Positions 26,801 through 36,321 of a stretch of DNA of 64,000 nucleotides are shown one piece after another (within the stretch, counting starts at the first letter, position 1; each line of letters opens with the position of its first letter). The notes under the pieces were generated by a model, which did no database searches, was not told the DNA's origin, and saw nothing but the letters and a program-made list of their open reading frames with translations. The DNA comes from DATENM01 sp045807725 (GTDB lineage Bacteria; Acidobacteriota; Blastocatellia; UBA7656): positions 1-64,000 of the forward strand of contig JBJMGV010000074.1 in NCBI GenBank assembly GCA_045807725.1, in the 5' to 3' direction. A program made the position numbers and the translations under genes.

Positions 26801-29785
26801 CTACTCAGTTACATCAGGAATCTCGAAGCTATCAAGCCGCCATCGTTTATCTCCATCGCTGATCTCAAGGTCTCCGGCCACTTCCTGAAGCCGCCGCAGT
26901 AGCGCCACGTCTTCTTGAGGTAGACTTAGCACATACTGGCGTACTCGTTGATCTATCAGGCTACTCAGAAGCCGCCTTAGTTTATCAAGCTCATCTACTT
27001 TGAATGGAGAAAGCCTTTCTCTATAACAGGCATTAAAAAAGTCGCTGTATTGCGAATAGAGCAGACCCTCAATCTTTTGAATGTACTCAGCAAAGCTTTC
27101 CCAGCTAATAGGCGCACTGAGGTAGTCTCTACACTGTGATAAGAGCGTGCGCCATTCTGCATCTAACGGCTTCACAAGTTCCTCCCGATGGTTAGCTATT
27201 TGCAGGTTGCTGACCCGTGGCAGGATGGTTTGAAGTAGGAACCCCGACAAACGGCCTGGAAGGTCTAACGATCTACCTGTTCCACTTTCCCAGGCGCTGA
27301 TCTCTGCTTCTGTCACGCCGTCGTTCAGAAGTTTCGCGCGCCAGCCATTCAATGCCAACTGGTAAAGCTTCAGGGCATCATATTTCTCCAACCAGCGATG
27401 ATTCAAAATACCGTCTGGCAGATAATAGCGATAGATAAGGCCTTGGGATAGTTCTTCAACGTGCTCAATTAAATATGAGAGCCAGAGACGGTATACCTCA
27501 TTGCCAATCCTTTCCCCGTCTGCTGCCGCGCTCCGAGCCAAGTTGGTTAAAATATATCGACGGTTACGATTGACATTCCAGCGCAGGCGTAACCTTGCGG
27601 TTGCATCACCTGTGCTAAGTGAATCAGGCAGTCCTCGCACTGCACCAACCTTGAAGCCGCCGCGAAGCAGCGCAGACTGCGCAAAAATGTGATTCTTCGG
27701 AAACTCCCTCTCTTCCTCAGCAATTAAAATAGGCTTGCCTCTGAATCGCTCCTCTTCGGCTTTGTTCGCAGCATAGCTGTTGATCAAAACGATTTCACCT
27801 TCGAGGCCCGATTCCTGGTCATCAACCGGAATGCGAAAGGCGAATGGCTCCATCTCCGGCGGCACTTCGATGTGCAACGGCAGCGGCTTGATAACGCCCG
27901 TCGTTGTTTGCCCGCCAGCGACGTATTCGAGATTTAAGTCATACGGCAAGTCTTGGCAGACTTCTTCGAGATAGTCTTTGATGTCTTCCCACTTCGGCGG
28001 CTTACTCTTGTCCTGCTTATCGCCCTGCGAAAGATAGAGCGTGATCTGCGTGCCTTTGAATCGTTGTCGGCCCTCGTTGCTGTCTTCATCCATTCGTATC
28101 AGCCGGGTCGGGCCGTCAATCTGAAGCGTGCGCTTCTTCGTGTCGCTACGCGGCGACTCGCCCATCGCTGTTTCAACTTTTACGTGATTGGCCAGCAGGA
28201 ACGTAGACAGAAATCCTATGCCGAACTCCGACACCGGCGCGAAATCTAAATTCTTCTTGCGCAGGTCAACCCGTGTCTGATTGAACTCGGTCGAGTTGTA
28301 ATACGACCGCCCGACCTTCAGGAAATATCGCTCTAATATCAACGCGTCCATCCCTGTGCCGGTGTCCCTGACGATCAAGCGCGGTTGCGGGCATTCGCCG
28401 GTCGGCTCTTCATAGCGAACGATGATGCGGTTGGTTGTTGTCGGCACCGCATCGCCGTCCATACAGAGCAGCGCGTCGCGCAGCTTGCACGCATCAACCG
28501 CGTTCTGCACCAGCTCGCGCACGGCGTCGAGCGAGTTCTCGTAAATCGCCCCGCCCATCAACAGCGAGTAGACGCGGTCATCATCAATCTCGAACCGATA
28601 AGGGACGTACCGATAGCCGTCTTCGTGAATGTCGGTCTTGACCGTGGTCGGCAGCTTAAACGGCCAGCGGACTTCCTGGAGCGCGCCGAAGGTGGCGCGT
28701 GTGCCGATGATCTCCTGTTGAATAGCACTGGCGAACAGCACGATGGCGTGGTGAATGATGTGGCTATTCGAGCGGCCCCTGAAGATAATGGCGTCCTCTT
28801 CGATGTGCCAGCTCGAGATAGCCAGATGTTTGCCCCACTCGCGCCCCGACAGGTTTTCCGCTTCGCCGAGCGGCCCCGGCAGCAGGTAATGAAACAGCGC
28901 TGCCGGTGTGCGTTCGCGGTCAAAGTCGAGAATGTCCGCCAGCCGCAGCGCCGCCGCGACCATCTGCAAATCCGCCGTGCAGCCGCCTATCGGGTAATCT
29001 CTGGGAAAGCGCGGTCGCCCGCTGTGTTTCTTGTCGGCCTCAACCAGCGCTTCGGCGTCTTCGTTGTGGCTGATGCAAATCTCTACGAGCTTGTCACGGA
29101 ACGAATCGCCATCGAACGCGAGAGCCGCCTTAATGTCGGGAATCTTTTCCGCGTCGTCTTCATGCATACGCTGCATCATGTTCAGCAGGGCAACGTAGCG
29201 CTCGCGCGTCGCGTGACGTGCGCGGGTGTCCTGCGTGAGCAACGCTTCTTCGGCTTGTGTTAGTTGCAAACGCGCCCGCCCTTTTGCGGAGTCGGAAAGC
29301 TCAGGCGACTCGGTCTGCGCCCGCAACGCCTCAATCGCGGCCTGCGTCGGCTCGTCGAGTTCGAGCCGCTCCCATAAGTCTGAATCGGGATCAAGCCGCG
29401 CCTGGCGCTCGTCGCGGTTCAAGCCCATGCCGAGGTCGTGCAAGTGGGCGGCGCAGATCATCAGGCCAATCTCCGGCGGCGTCAGTCGCTCGCGCGCTTC
29501 CGGCGCGAGAATGTGCCACATCAAGTGCAAGACTTTAAGCCCATGCTTGTGGTCGTGCATCGTGTATGTTTCCATCTCACGCGACGTGACCCTGTCCATC
29601 AGCGGCGCGAAGACTTTGCCGACCAATTGCGCCAGCCCGTCATATAACGTCAGGCAAGCCTTCTTGAAATCATCGCCTAATGCGGCCCCGTCCGGTTGCC
29701 ACGTCGCTTTGCCGTCGGCATAGCTCTTGAGCAGCTTCATCAACTCAAGCGCTTCAACGTTCTCAGGAGTCTCAGGAATTTGCAT
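26801..29785 (-). CDS. HD-domain/Hsp90-like GHKL ATPase fusion, candidate conflict (immunity) protein
   Basis: 994 residues from ATG 29785 (GGGAGA upstream). The N-terminal third is an HD-type domain: MHDHKHGLKVLHL (about 76-88), HLHDLG with His116-Asp117, and LRLADILDFD (about 281-290), the arrangement of the HD-CE group of counter-invader proteins. The Hsp90-like ATPase follows, with the N box ELVQNAVDAC (Glu424, Asn428), the G1 box VRDTGTGMD (about 472-480) and the G2 box FGIGFLS (521-527). The helical 300-residue C-terminus is unassigned. There is no signal peptide, so it is cytosolic. A three-TM gene follows. Base composition is slightly less GC-rich in the 3' half than in its neighbours. 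Confidence 0.85.
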   Translation of the reverse strand: MQIPETPENVEALELMKLLKSYADGKATWQPDGAALGDDFKKACLTLYDGLAQLVGKVFAPLMDRVTSREMETYTMHDHKHGLKVLHLMWHILAPEARERLTPPEIGLMICAAHLHDLGMGLNRDERQARLDPDSDLWERLELDEPTQAAIEALRAQTESPELSDSAKGRARLQLTQAEEALLTQDTRARHATRERYVALLNMMQRMHEDDAEKIPDIKAALAFDGDSFRDKLVEICISHNEDAEALVEADKKHSGRPRFPRDYPIGGCTADLQMVAAALRLADILDFDRERTPAALFHYLLPGPLGEAENLSGREWGKHLAISSWHIEEDAIIFRGRSNSHIIHHAIVLFASAIQQEIIGTRATFGALQEVRWPFKLPTTVKTDIHEDGYRYVPYRFEIDDDRVYSLLMGGAIYENSLDAVRELVQNAVDACKLRDALLCMDGDAVPTTTNRIIVRYEEPTGECPQPRLIVRDTGTGMDALILERYFLKVGRSYYNSTEFNQTRVDLRKKNLDFAPVSEFGIGFLSTFLLANHVKVETAMGESPRSDTKKRTLQIDGPTRLIRMDEDSNEGRQRFKGTQITLYLSQGDKQDKSKPPKWEDIKDYLEEVCQDLPYDLNLEYVAGGQTTTGVIKPLPLHIEVPPEMEPFAFRIPVDDQESGLEGEIVLINSYAANKAEEERFRGKPILIAEEEREFPKNHIFAQSALLRGGFKVGAVRGLPDSLSTGDATARLRLRWNVNRNRRYILTNLARSAAADGERIGNEVYRLWLSYLIEHVEELSQGLIYRYYLPDGILNHRWLEKYDALKLYQLALNGWRAKLLNDGVTEAEISAWESGTGRSLDLPGRLSGFLLQTILPRVSNLQIANHREELVKPLDAEWRTLLSQCRDYLSAPISWESFAEYIQKIEGLLYSQYSDFFNACYRERLSPFKVDELDKLRRLLSSLIDQRVRQYVLSLPQEDVALLRRLQEVAGDLEISDGDKRWRLDSFEIPDVTE

Positions 29786-29991
29786 TAGCTCATCTCCCTC
29801 ATCGCGCAATAATAGAAGTTGCGATTGGCAGCTATCGAGTGGTTGCCGCCGGCGGTCAGTCATTCACGAGTGAGTCTGATCGCCCATCATAACTGTTACC
29901 CGGTGGAAACTCGGTCAGGGCCGCATTGGAATGTGCAGTACTATACCACAGGCGGCAAGAATGAGGGGAAAGAGACGACGCTGAAGATTAG

Positions 29992-30026
29992 CAACAGGCG
30001 ATGAGCATATCGGTCATCGCCTGTTG
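29992..30026 (-). terminator. 13-bp hairpin downstream of the amidase gene
   Basis: CAACAGGCGATGA pairs perfectly with TCATCGCCTGTTG around a nine-base loop. A smaller hairpin (CAGGC-GTTA-GCCTG, 30030-30043) lies beside it. They sit 25-76 bases past the stop of the minus-strand amidase gene and before the HD-ATPase promoter region. There is no T-run, so a factor-dependent end or RNA stabilisation is as likely as intrinsic termination. Confidence 0.5.
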
Positions 30027-30067
30027 TGCCAGGCTAACGCCTGTTTATCGGAGGGATTTTTATAACC

Positions 30068-30943
30068 TTACGCTTTGTTGCCGCTGAGCAGGCCGTACAT
30101 ATCCGGCCTGCGGTCGCGGTAGAACTGCCAGTGCGTACGCACCTCTTTGATCTCGTCGAGATCGAGGTCGGCGACGATCAACTCGTCTTTGTCTTCGCTG
30201 CCCTTGGCCAGTATGCGCCCATCAGGATTTGAGAAGTACGACGAGCCGAAGAACTCGCCGATGTTCCAGGGCGCTTCACGCCCGACGCGATTGATCGTGC
30301 CGACGAAGTAACCGTTGGCCACCGCGTGAGCGCGCTGCTCAAGCTCCCATAAATAATCGGCGTGACCTTTCGTCGTCGCCGATGGAATGAAGACGATCTC
30401 CGCGCCGTTCAAGCCCAGCGCCCGCGCGCCTTCAGGAAAGTGGCGGTCATAACAGATGTAGACGCCGACGCGCGCGTACTTCGTCTCGAAAGTCGGAAAG
30501 CCGAGGTTGCCCGGCGTGAAATAGAATTTCTCCCAGAAGCCCGGCAGGCAATGCGGGATATGCGTCTTGCGGTACTTGCCCAGGTACTTGCCGTCCGCAT
30601 CAATCACCGCCGCCGTGTTGTAATAAACGCCGGTCATCTCTTCTTCGTAAATCGGCACGACCATCGCCATACGATGCGCGCGGGCGAGGTCTTGCATCAA
30701 GCGCGTCGTCGGCCCATCGGGGATGCGTTCCGTAAAGTCGTACCAGTGCGGGTCCTGCTCGGCGGGAAAGTATGGGCCGTAGAAAAGCTCTTGCAAGCAG
30801 ATGATCTGCACGCCACCGCGCGCCGCGTCTTCGATCATCGCGACGTGCTTATCAATCATCGCCTGCTTGATCTTTTCAATCGGACTTTCGGCAGGCTCAC
30901 AACTCGCGGCCTGTATGAGTCCGCATCTCACGATTCGCGGCAT
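30068..30943 (-). CDS. nitrilase-superfamily amidase, beta-ureidopropionase/N-carbamoyl amidohydrolase-like
   Basis: 291 residues with the complete nitrilase triad: Glu52 (CLQELFYGPYF), Lys126 (YRKTHIPH) and Cys164 (VYICYDRHFPE). The segment PGFWEKFYFTPGN and the overall length match the branch that includes N-carbamoylputrescine amidase and beta-ureidopropionase, which release ammonia and CO2 from N-carbamoyl compounds. With several purine/pyrimidine-type deaminases and molybdenum hydroxylases downstream, a role in nucleobase breakdown is attractive but inferred. It lies 23 bases after the TPR membrane-protein gene on the same strand. Confidence 0.85.
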   Translation of the reverse strand: MPRIVRCGLIQAASCEPAESPIEKIKQAMIDKHVAMIEDAARGGVQIICLQELFYGPYFPAEQDPHWYDFTERIPDGPTTRLMQDLARAHRMAMVVPIYEEEMTGVYYNTAAVIDADGKYLGKYRKTHIPHCLPGFWEKFYFTPGNLGFPTFETKYARVGVYICYDRHFPEGARALGLNGAEIVFIPSATTKGHADYLWELEQRAHAVANGYFVGTINRVGREAPWNIGEFFGSSYFSNPDGRILAKGSEDKDELIVADLDLDEIKEVRTHWQFYRDRRPDMYGLLSGNKA

Positions 30944-30966
30944 AGTCGGTTCTCCTTAATTGCAGC

Positions 30967-33114
30967 TTAAAGCGTCTCCAGGCGCATACGCGCCGTCTTG
31001 GTGTAAGGCTCGTCGGGCGCGACTTGGATGGCGAGTTGATAATACTTGCGCGCCTGCTCTTTGTCGCCTTTCGCTTCGTAGCACTGGCCCAACCCGGTGT
31101 AGACCAGCCGGTGCTGCGGCTCGCGCTGCTTCAGTTGATCGAACGAGGCGATGGCTTCGTCATAGCGGCCCAGTCGGTAATACACATCACCGAGCGCGTA
31201 CAGCAGCACCGGATGAGTCGGCGCATAAGCCCGCGCCGCAAGCAACTGATCGAGCGCCTCTTTGAACCGCCCCTGCTTCGTCAGCAGCACGCCGAGATTG
31301 ATGCGCGGCTCCGGGTAAGACGGCTTGTACTTCAGCGTCTCTGTATAAGCCTGCTCGGCCTCTTGCGCCTTGCCTTCGTTGTCGTAGACCCATGCGAGGT
31401 TGTAGCGCGCGTCGGCCTTTGACGGCTGTATATCGACGGCCTTCTGCAACGACTGCTCGGCATCGGCCAGCCGACCTTCGGACGTGTAGACGACGCCGAG
31501 ATTGTAATGCGTGTCGGCATAGGGCGCACCCGCCGCGATGGCTCGCAGGTACATCTGCTCGGACTCAGGAAGCTTGCCCTGCACGCGATAAACGTCGCCG
31601 AGATTCGACAGCGCGTCATAGAAATTCGGGTCATCGTTCAGCGCATCGAGATAAGCGCGTTCGGCGTCGCTGTAGCGGCTCTGCTCGAAGGCGTAAGCGC
31701 CGATGTAGTTATGCATGAACGGCCAGTTGGGCGTGACGCGCAAAGCGTGTTCGGTCATCGCGGCTTCGCTCTGCCACGTCAGGTTTTGACTGAAAGTCAG
31801 CACGAATAACACGAGCGCAACAACAGCAGTTGCGGCGGCAAAGACCTGTTGCCTTCGTTCAGCAACACGCGCCGCCAGCCACGTAAGCGCCATTGCGATC
31901 AACAGGCAGAAGCCGATGGACGGCAGGTAAAGATAGCGGTCGTGCAGCAGCGATTCTTGCGGGCGAAAGGCTTTCAAGTTGAGCACCGGCAGGATGAAGA
32001 TCACCGTGAAGGCCAGCGCGCGACGACCTACCATCGAGCCGCGCACCAGCCACGCGGCGGCGATGATTATCGCTGCGACCCCCAGCGCCGCGCTCCAGAA
32101 ACGCGGGTCGGCTGCTGATTGCACATACGTGTTGTTGTAAACGATGGCCAGCGGGTAAGGCGCAAAGAGCATCCGCGCATAAGCGAGCAGCACGGAAGGA
32201 ATTGTAAGCAATACCTCAAACTGTGAGACGTGCGCCGATGTCGCATCATCCTGGCGCAAGAATCCGAGCGCGACGTAACGCAACGCGAGATAGATCACGA
32301 TGAGCGCAAAGTACGGCGCGGTGCGTTTGGCCGCCTGTGTCAATGCGTTGCTCACTGTCTGATCAGACTTGCGATCCAACAACTCGCGGACGAAGAGAAA
32401 GACGGCCAGCATCACCGCCACTTCTTTGCTCAGCATCGCCGCAAAGGCGAGCGCGATGCTCGCGCCGAGCGCCGCTTTGCTCTTTCGCTGTCCGTGGTAG
32501 TGCCGCTCGTACAGCAACAGCGCCGCGAGGATAAAAACAGCGGCCATCGGGTCGGGCAGCGCCGCGATCCACGCGACCGATTCGCTGTGCGCCGGGTGTA
32601 ACCCGAATAACAAAGCAGCGGCCAGCCCCGTTTCGCGTGACAACCCCCACTGCCGCGCCAGCCAGTAGACCAGAAAGACTACGGCAAGGTGCGTGAGCAG
32701 CGAGACGAGATGCCAGCCGAACGTTTGCAGTCCGAACAGCGCGTAGCTGACGATCAGCGCGATGTTGAACAGCGGGCGGTAATATGGCCCGGCGGCGGCT
32801 TGATCCGTTTCGTTGAGGAATTGCCAGACGCTCTGCACAAACATCCGTGGGATGTTCGCAAGGCTCTTGATGGTCGGGTTGCGCACGACTTGCAGACGGT
32901 CGTCGTAAACGAACTGGCCGTCGAGCGAGTTGAAAAAAGCGAATGCCGTTATCAACAGCACGCCGCCGACGAGCAGCCATTCGCGCCGCTTCTCTAGCCG
33001 ACCGGCGACGGCACGCTCGCGCCGCGCCTGCCGCACGGATGACGGTTTACTGATCGCCGCATCGGCGGTCGGTGTCGGGTTGAGCCTCTTTTTCTTCCTA
33101 CCTGTTTGTGACAT
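30967..33114 (-). CDS. GT-C-like membrane protein with C-terminal TPR repeats (TMTC-like)
   Basis: 715 residues. A basic N-terminus precedes about 10-11 membrane helices (residues 45-450). The first loop contains FVYDDRLQVVRNP, with the acidic pair typical of GT-C/PMT-type mannosyltransferase-like proteins, and a later loop has LFGLHPAHSESVAWI. The C-terminal 270 residues are tandem TPR units (AERAYLDALNDDPNFYDALSNLGDVY-like blocks). This architecture matches the TMTC/DUF1736-TPR family. It may transfer sugar from a lipid donor to exported proteins, but no bacterial substrate can be named. A hairpin repeat separates it from the lipoprotein gene upstream. Confidence 0.85.
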   Translation of the reverse strand: MSQTGRKKKRLNPTPTADAAISKPSSVRQARRERAVAGRLEKRREWLLVGGVLLITAFAFFNSLDGQFVYDDRLQVVRNPTIKSLANIPRMFVQSVWQFLNETDQAAAGPYYRPLFNIALIVSYALFGLQTFGWHLVSLLTHLAVVFLVYWLARQWGLSRETGLAAALLFGLHPAHSESVAWIAALPDPMAAVFILAALLLYERHYHGQRKSKAALGASIALAFAAMLSKEVAVMLAVFLFVRELLDRKSDQTVSNALTQAAKRTAPYFALIVIYLALRYVALGFLRQDDATSAHVSQFEVLLTIPSVLLAYARMLFAPYPLAIVYNNTYVQSAADPRFWSAALGVAAIIIAAAWLVRGSMVGRRALAFTVIFILPVLNLKAFRPQESLLHDRYLYLPSIGFCLLIAMALTWLAARVAERRQQVFAAATAVVALVLFVLTFSQNLTWQSEAAMTEHALRVTPNWPFMHNYIGAYAFEQSRYSDAERAYLDALNDDPNFYDALSNLGDVYRVQGKLPESEQMYLRAIAAGAPYADTHYNLGVVYTSEGRLADAEQSLQKAVDIQPSKADARYNLAWVYDNEGKAQEAEQAYTETLKYKPSYPEPRINLGVLLTKQGRFKEALDQLLAARAYAPTHPVLLYALGDVYYRLGRYDEAIASFDQLKQREPQHRLVYTGLGQCYEAKGDKEQARKYYQLAIQVAPDEPYTKTARMRLETL

Positions 33115-33128
33115 CTTTCACAATTCAT

Positions 33129-33190
33129 CACAAAGACACGAAGGACACAAAGCGCGCTTTATCTTTGTGTCCTCTTCGTGTGCTTCGTGG
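33129..33190. repeat. stop-proximal inverted repeat (CACAAAG/ACACGAAG words)
   Basis: CACAAAGACACGAAGGACAC and onward (33129-33152) pairs with CTTTGTGTCCTCTTCGTGTG and onward (33163-33190). The stem is about 24 bp around a ten-base loop (CGCGCTTTAT). The arm starts 12 bases after the stop of the minus-strand lipoprotein gene. It belongs to the same architectural class as the heptamer hairpins. Confidence 0.8.
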
Positions 33191-33202
33191 ATTTTAATCA
33201 AG

Positions 33203-33982
33203 CTATTGCCAGCGCATCAGCCGCGAGATGACCGCCACCGCCGCCGGGTCGTCGGGAAAGATCACCGGCAGATCTTTAGTTCGCACCGTGCGGTCGCCGA
33301 CGCGCCGCACCATCGCCTTAACAGGACAGCCGCACGCGCTGTAGACGAACGTCACTTCGCGCTCTGCGCCATCCGGCCACGCTTCTTTGACGAGTTGCGG
33401 GCGACCGTTGATCTTGGCGTCGAGCACTGAAGACGGATTGTTCGAGCCGTCAACCAGCAAGGTCTTGTCGCTGCCGGTTCCATCGTCAATCATAATCGTC
33501 AGGTTCTTCTGCTTGCCGCCTTCGCTGCTCGGCAGGATGCGCGCGCGCCACAGCACGCGGCCTGTCGGCTTGAAGACCAACTCGGCAAGCCCCGGCTTTT
33601 CGCTGCTGACGTGCATAGAGATGTGCAGCTTGCCGTCGGGCGTCGGCTCGCCGTATGCGTCAAGCACGGCGAAGGTGCGACCCGCGCCGTCGTCGGGCTT
33701 GTAGCGCCGTTCGATCTGCGCCAAGCCCTGCGGGATGGAAGGCACGGGCTTGCCGAGGTCGAGTTCTTCAGTGACCATAACGGCCTTGTTGACTTCCATC
33801 GTCGTCGTCTCCGGCTCGCCTTGCGCCGTCGGCGCGGTCGGCGCGGGCGTTGGCGTCGTCGGCGTAGCGACCGGCGTGGCGTTGCGCGTCGCCGTGTTGG
33901 CATTCGGCTGCGAATTGCAGGCGGCGGCAAACACGAGCAACGCCGCAAGCGCAATGAAGGTGATCTTGTGAGTCATAGGCAT
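33203..33982 (-). CDS. lipoprotein of unknown function
   Basis: 259 residues. The signal peptide ends in a lipobox (LVFAAAC), and a Thr/Pro/Ala-rich linker (residues 25-60) follows. The globular remainder, with RTFAVLDAYGEPTPDGKLH and LPVIFPDDPAAVAVISRLM, is not a family I recognise. A CGC pair near residue 215 (VYSACGCPVKAMV) could bind metal or form a disulfide. It is probably anchored at the periplasmic face of a membrane. It is divergent from the DUF5829-type gene and followed by a hairpin repeat, then the TMTC-like gene. Confidence 0.7.
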   Translation of the reverse strand: MPMTHKITFIALAALLVFAAACNSQPNANTATRNATPVATPTTPTPAPTAPTAQGEPETTTMEVNKAVMVTEELDLGKPVPSIPQGLAQIERRYKPDDGAGRTFAVLDAYGEPTPDGKLHISMHVSSEKPGLAELVFKPTGRVLWRARILPSSEGGKQKNLTIMIDDGTGSDKTLLVDGSNNPSSVLDAKINGRPQLVKEAWPDGAEREVTFVYSACGCPVKAMVRRVGDRTVRTKDLPVIFPDDPAAVAVISRLMRWQ

Positions 33983-34126
33983 AGATGATTAATGGAATCG
34001 ACGCCTGGCGTCGAAGCTTGTACAACCTTTATAGTTCGGAGTTGTTCCAGGGCTAAGAAGTTTAACAAACGCGGCGGCGACGCGGCAACGCAGGCGCGAA
34101 AGCCGCGCCGATTGCTTCGATTCAAA

Positions 34127-34960
34127 ATGGACACGGTTTATCTCAATCACTTCTTTGTGACGCTCGACCCTGAGAGCTACAAGGCCATCGAGTCGTCGCC
34201 GTTTCTGCGCGACGAGTTCGCGCCTTTCGAGCAGCGCACGACCGTGCGGCAGGACATCACTTATACGGGCAGCTATTTTTATGGCGAGCACACCTACTTT
34301 GAATTCTTTGAAGCGGGGCGCGGGCTGAGCCGTGAAGTCGGCGCGAGCGGCCTCGCCTTCGGCGTTGAAGCAACGGGCGCAAGCGCACGTTTGCAAGCTC
34401 AACTGAAATCGGCGCTCAACTCGCCTGTTGCGACGCTCCCGATCACGCGGCGCGTCGGCGACCGCGACGTAAACTGGTTCTTTATGACCACCGCCGAACA
34501 CCTGCCGCCCACCGCGTTGCTGCAAACCTGGGTGATGGAATACCGCGACAGCTTTCTTCGAGATTGGTACGGCGAGCTGAAGCCGGCGACGCGCGGCATC
34601 ACGCGCGCAGAGATTCTTGAACGCTACGCCGCGAAGATTGGCGAAGACGATAAGCGCCGGCAGAAGTTTTTAGAAGACGTGACTGAGATTACATTGGCGT
34701 TACCCAACGCGGAGCGGGCGCAGTTGGTGAAGATGTGCGAAGCCTTCGGCTATCGGGTTGTGGCCGCGCCCTCAGGCTCGCGTTGCGAAGGGCCGCAAGT
34801 CGTATTCAACCTCGTCGCGCCGACGAGCGACACGCGCGGCATCACTGGCGTCAAGTTCTCGCTGCGATATGCGAAGCAGGGCGAAAAAGTTTATCGTTTC
34901 GGCAAGACGATCTTGCGATTCAATGACGACCGCACGGCGCTCTGGTCGTTTCAGTCTTGA
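34127..34960 (+). CDS. DUF5829-like protein
   Basis: 277 residues. The N-terminus MDTVYLNHFFVTLDPESYKA, followed by SSPFLRDEFAPFEQRTT and YFYGEHTYFEFFEAG, gives the look of a vicinal-oxygen-chelate-like barrel as seen in DUF5829 proteins. No catalytic activity is known for the family, and I recognise it only from this opening. There is no signal peptide or membrane segment, so it should be cytosolic. The frame is open upstream to 33992, but the ATG at 34127 starts exactly at the conserved block. Its 3' end converges on the SsnA-like gene. Confidence 0.65.
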   Translation: MDTVYLNHFFVTLDPESYKAIESSPFLRDEFAPFEQRTTVRQDITYTGSYFYGEHTYFEFFEAGRGLSREVGASGLAFGVEATGASARLQAQLKSALNSPVATLPITRRVGDRDVNWFFMTTAEHLPPTALLQTWVMEYRDSFLRDWYGELKPATRGITRAEILERYAAKIGEDDKRRQKFLEDVTEITLALPNAERAQLVKMCEAFGYRVVAAPSGSRCEGPQVVFNLVAPTSDTRGITGVKFSLRYAKQGEKVYRFGKTILRFNDDRTALWSFQS

Positions 34961-34991
34961 TTGCCGCCGCAAACAATGCGCGGCAAGACAG

Positions 34992-36308
34992 TCAGCGGAT
35001 GCGCTGCAACTTCTGCCATAGCTTTGCCGCCGCCTGCTGTGATCGTTCATACAAGGCCGCTTCGGGATAAGCCGCGCGCCGTTCGCGTATACGGAAACGG
35101 CCCGCCACCATCACGCTCTCAATCGCCGACGAACTCAAACCGAAGACGAAATGCCACGCCATGTTTTCGTTTGTGAGCGGCGTCGGCTGATGATAATCCA
35201 TCACCACGAGGTCAGCCGCCGCGCCTTCGTTGAACGTGCCCATCTCGATGCCGAACGTCTCGGAGGCGAGCCGTTGATTGTTGGCCAGCACGCGCAGCCA
35301 GTCGTCAGCAGTGAAGCCGAGCCGCGCGTCACGGCCTTTGAAAAAAGCGAAACGCGCTTCGTCGAACATATCCGCGCCGATGCCGTCTGTACCCATCACG
35401 ATGCGGTCGCCAAACTCATTGATCGGCGCGTAGCCGACTTGATTGTTCATATTCGAGCGCGGGTTGTGCGCGAACCACACGCCGGCATTGCGGGCAATGC
35501 GAATGTCGCGCCGGCTCAAGTGGACGCCGTGCGCGAGGATCGTTCGATCATTCAACGCGCCGAACCTGGCCAAACGCTCGACGACACCGATGCCATATCG
35601 AGTGCGGGCGTCGTCGGTGTCACAGCGGTCTTCCGCCGCGTGGATGTGCAGGCCCGCGCCGGTCTCTTTCATCATCGCGGCGCAGGCCGTGAGCGCCTCG
35701 TCAGAGAGCGTGAACGACGCGTGCGCGCCGATCAGGGCGCGAAACTGCCGCTCAGGTTTCGCCGCTTCGACATTGGTCCAGCGTGCGAAGTCGCGCGTCT
35801 CTGTGATGCCGGCCCGCCGCTTCCTTTCGCCGTCGCGGTCAGTGATCTCGTAACAGAGCGCGCCGCGCAAGCCGATGGCGGATAACGCTTCCTGCACGAT
35901 GCCGAGCGAGCCGTTGATGTGCGAAGGTGAGGCGTGATGATCGAAGAGGCAGGTCGTACCCGCGCGCGCTGCGTCCATCGCGCCGGCCACCGCGCTCCAG
36001 TAGATCGTCTCTTCATCGAGCGCGCGATCCAGCCGCCACCAGACGAGTTCAAGAATCTCGCGGAAGTTAGTCGGCACGCGCGGCGGCGCGGGCATGCCGC
36101 GCGCCAACGCGGAGTAGAGATGCGTGTGGGCGCAGACCATTCCCGGCAGGACGAGTTTGCCGCTCAGGTCAATGACTTCGTCGCCGGGAACCGGGCGCAG
36201 TCGCGCGCCGCGTTTAACGACGCGGCCATCTTCGATGCGCAAGTCGCCGCGCTCGACCTTCGCCGGCGCGAGTTGAACGAGAGTTGCGGATTTAATGAGG
36301 TAAGCCAT
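34992..36308 (-). CDS. ssnA: SsnA-like aminohydrolase (amidohydrolase superfamily)
   Basis: 438 residues of a metal-dependent deaminase. The first metal motif is VCAHTHLYSALARGMPAP, characteristic of SsnA, followed by the ILELVWWRLDRALDEE block. HIHAAED, ILAHGVHLS and MGTDGIGADMF provide the later His and Asp ligands. SsnA proteins are encoded with selenium-dependent molybdenum hydroxylases in other bacteria (established association), and two molybdenum hydroxylases lie 7 and 17 kb away in this window. The substrate is probably a purine- or pyrimidine-like heterocycle but is not known. It lacks a clear ribosome site. A Uma2 gene lies upstream across a hairpin repeat. Confidence 0.85.
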   Translation of the reverse strand: MAYLIKSATLVQLAPAKVERGDLRIEDGRVVKRGARLRPVPGDEVIDLSGKLVLPGMVCAHTHLYSALARGMPAPPRVPTNFREILELVWWRLDRALDEETIYWSAVAGAMDAARAGTTCLFDHHASPSHINGSLGIVQEALSAIGLRGALCYEITDRDGERKRRAGITETRDFARWTNVEAAKPERQFRALIGAHASFTLSDEALTACAAMMKETGAGLHIHAAEDRCDTDDARTRYGIGVVERLARFGALNDRTILAHGVHLSRRDIRIARNAGVWFAHNPRSNMNNQVGYAPINEFGDRIVMGTDGIGADMFDEARFAFFKGRDARLGFTADDWLRVLANNQRLASETFGIEMGTFNEGAAADLVVMDYHQPTPLTNENMAWHFVFGLSSSAIESVMVAGRFRIRERRAAYPEAALYERSQQAAAKLWQKLQRIR

Positions 36309-36321
36309 TGGCAGAAACGAG

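Noticed and set aside
29819..30004. Short plus-strand frame between the HD-ATPase and the amidase
   Set aside because: It overlaps the likely promoter region and hairpin; no motif or ribosome site supports it.
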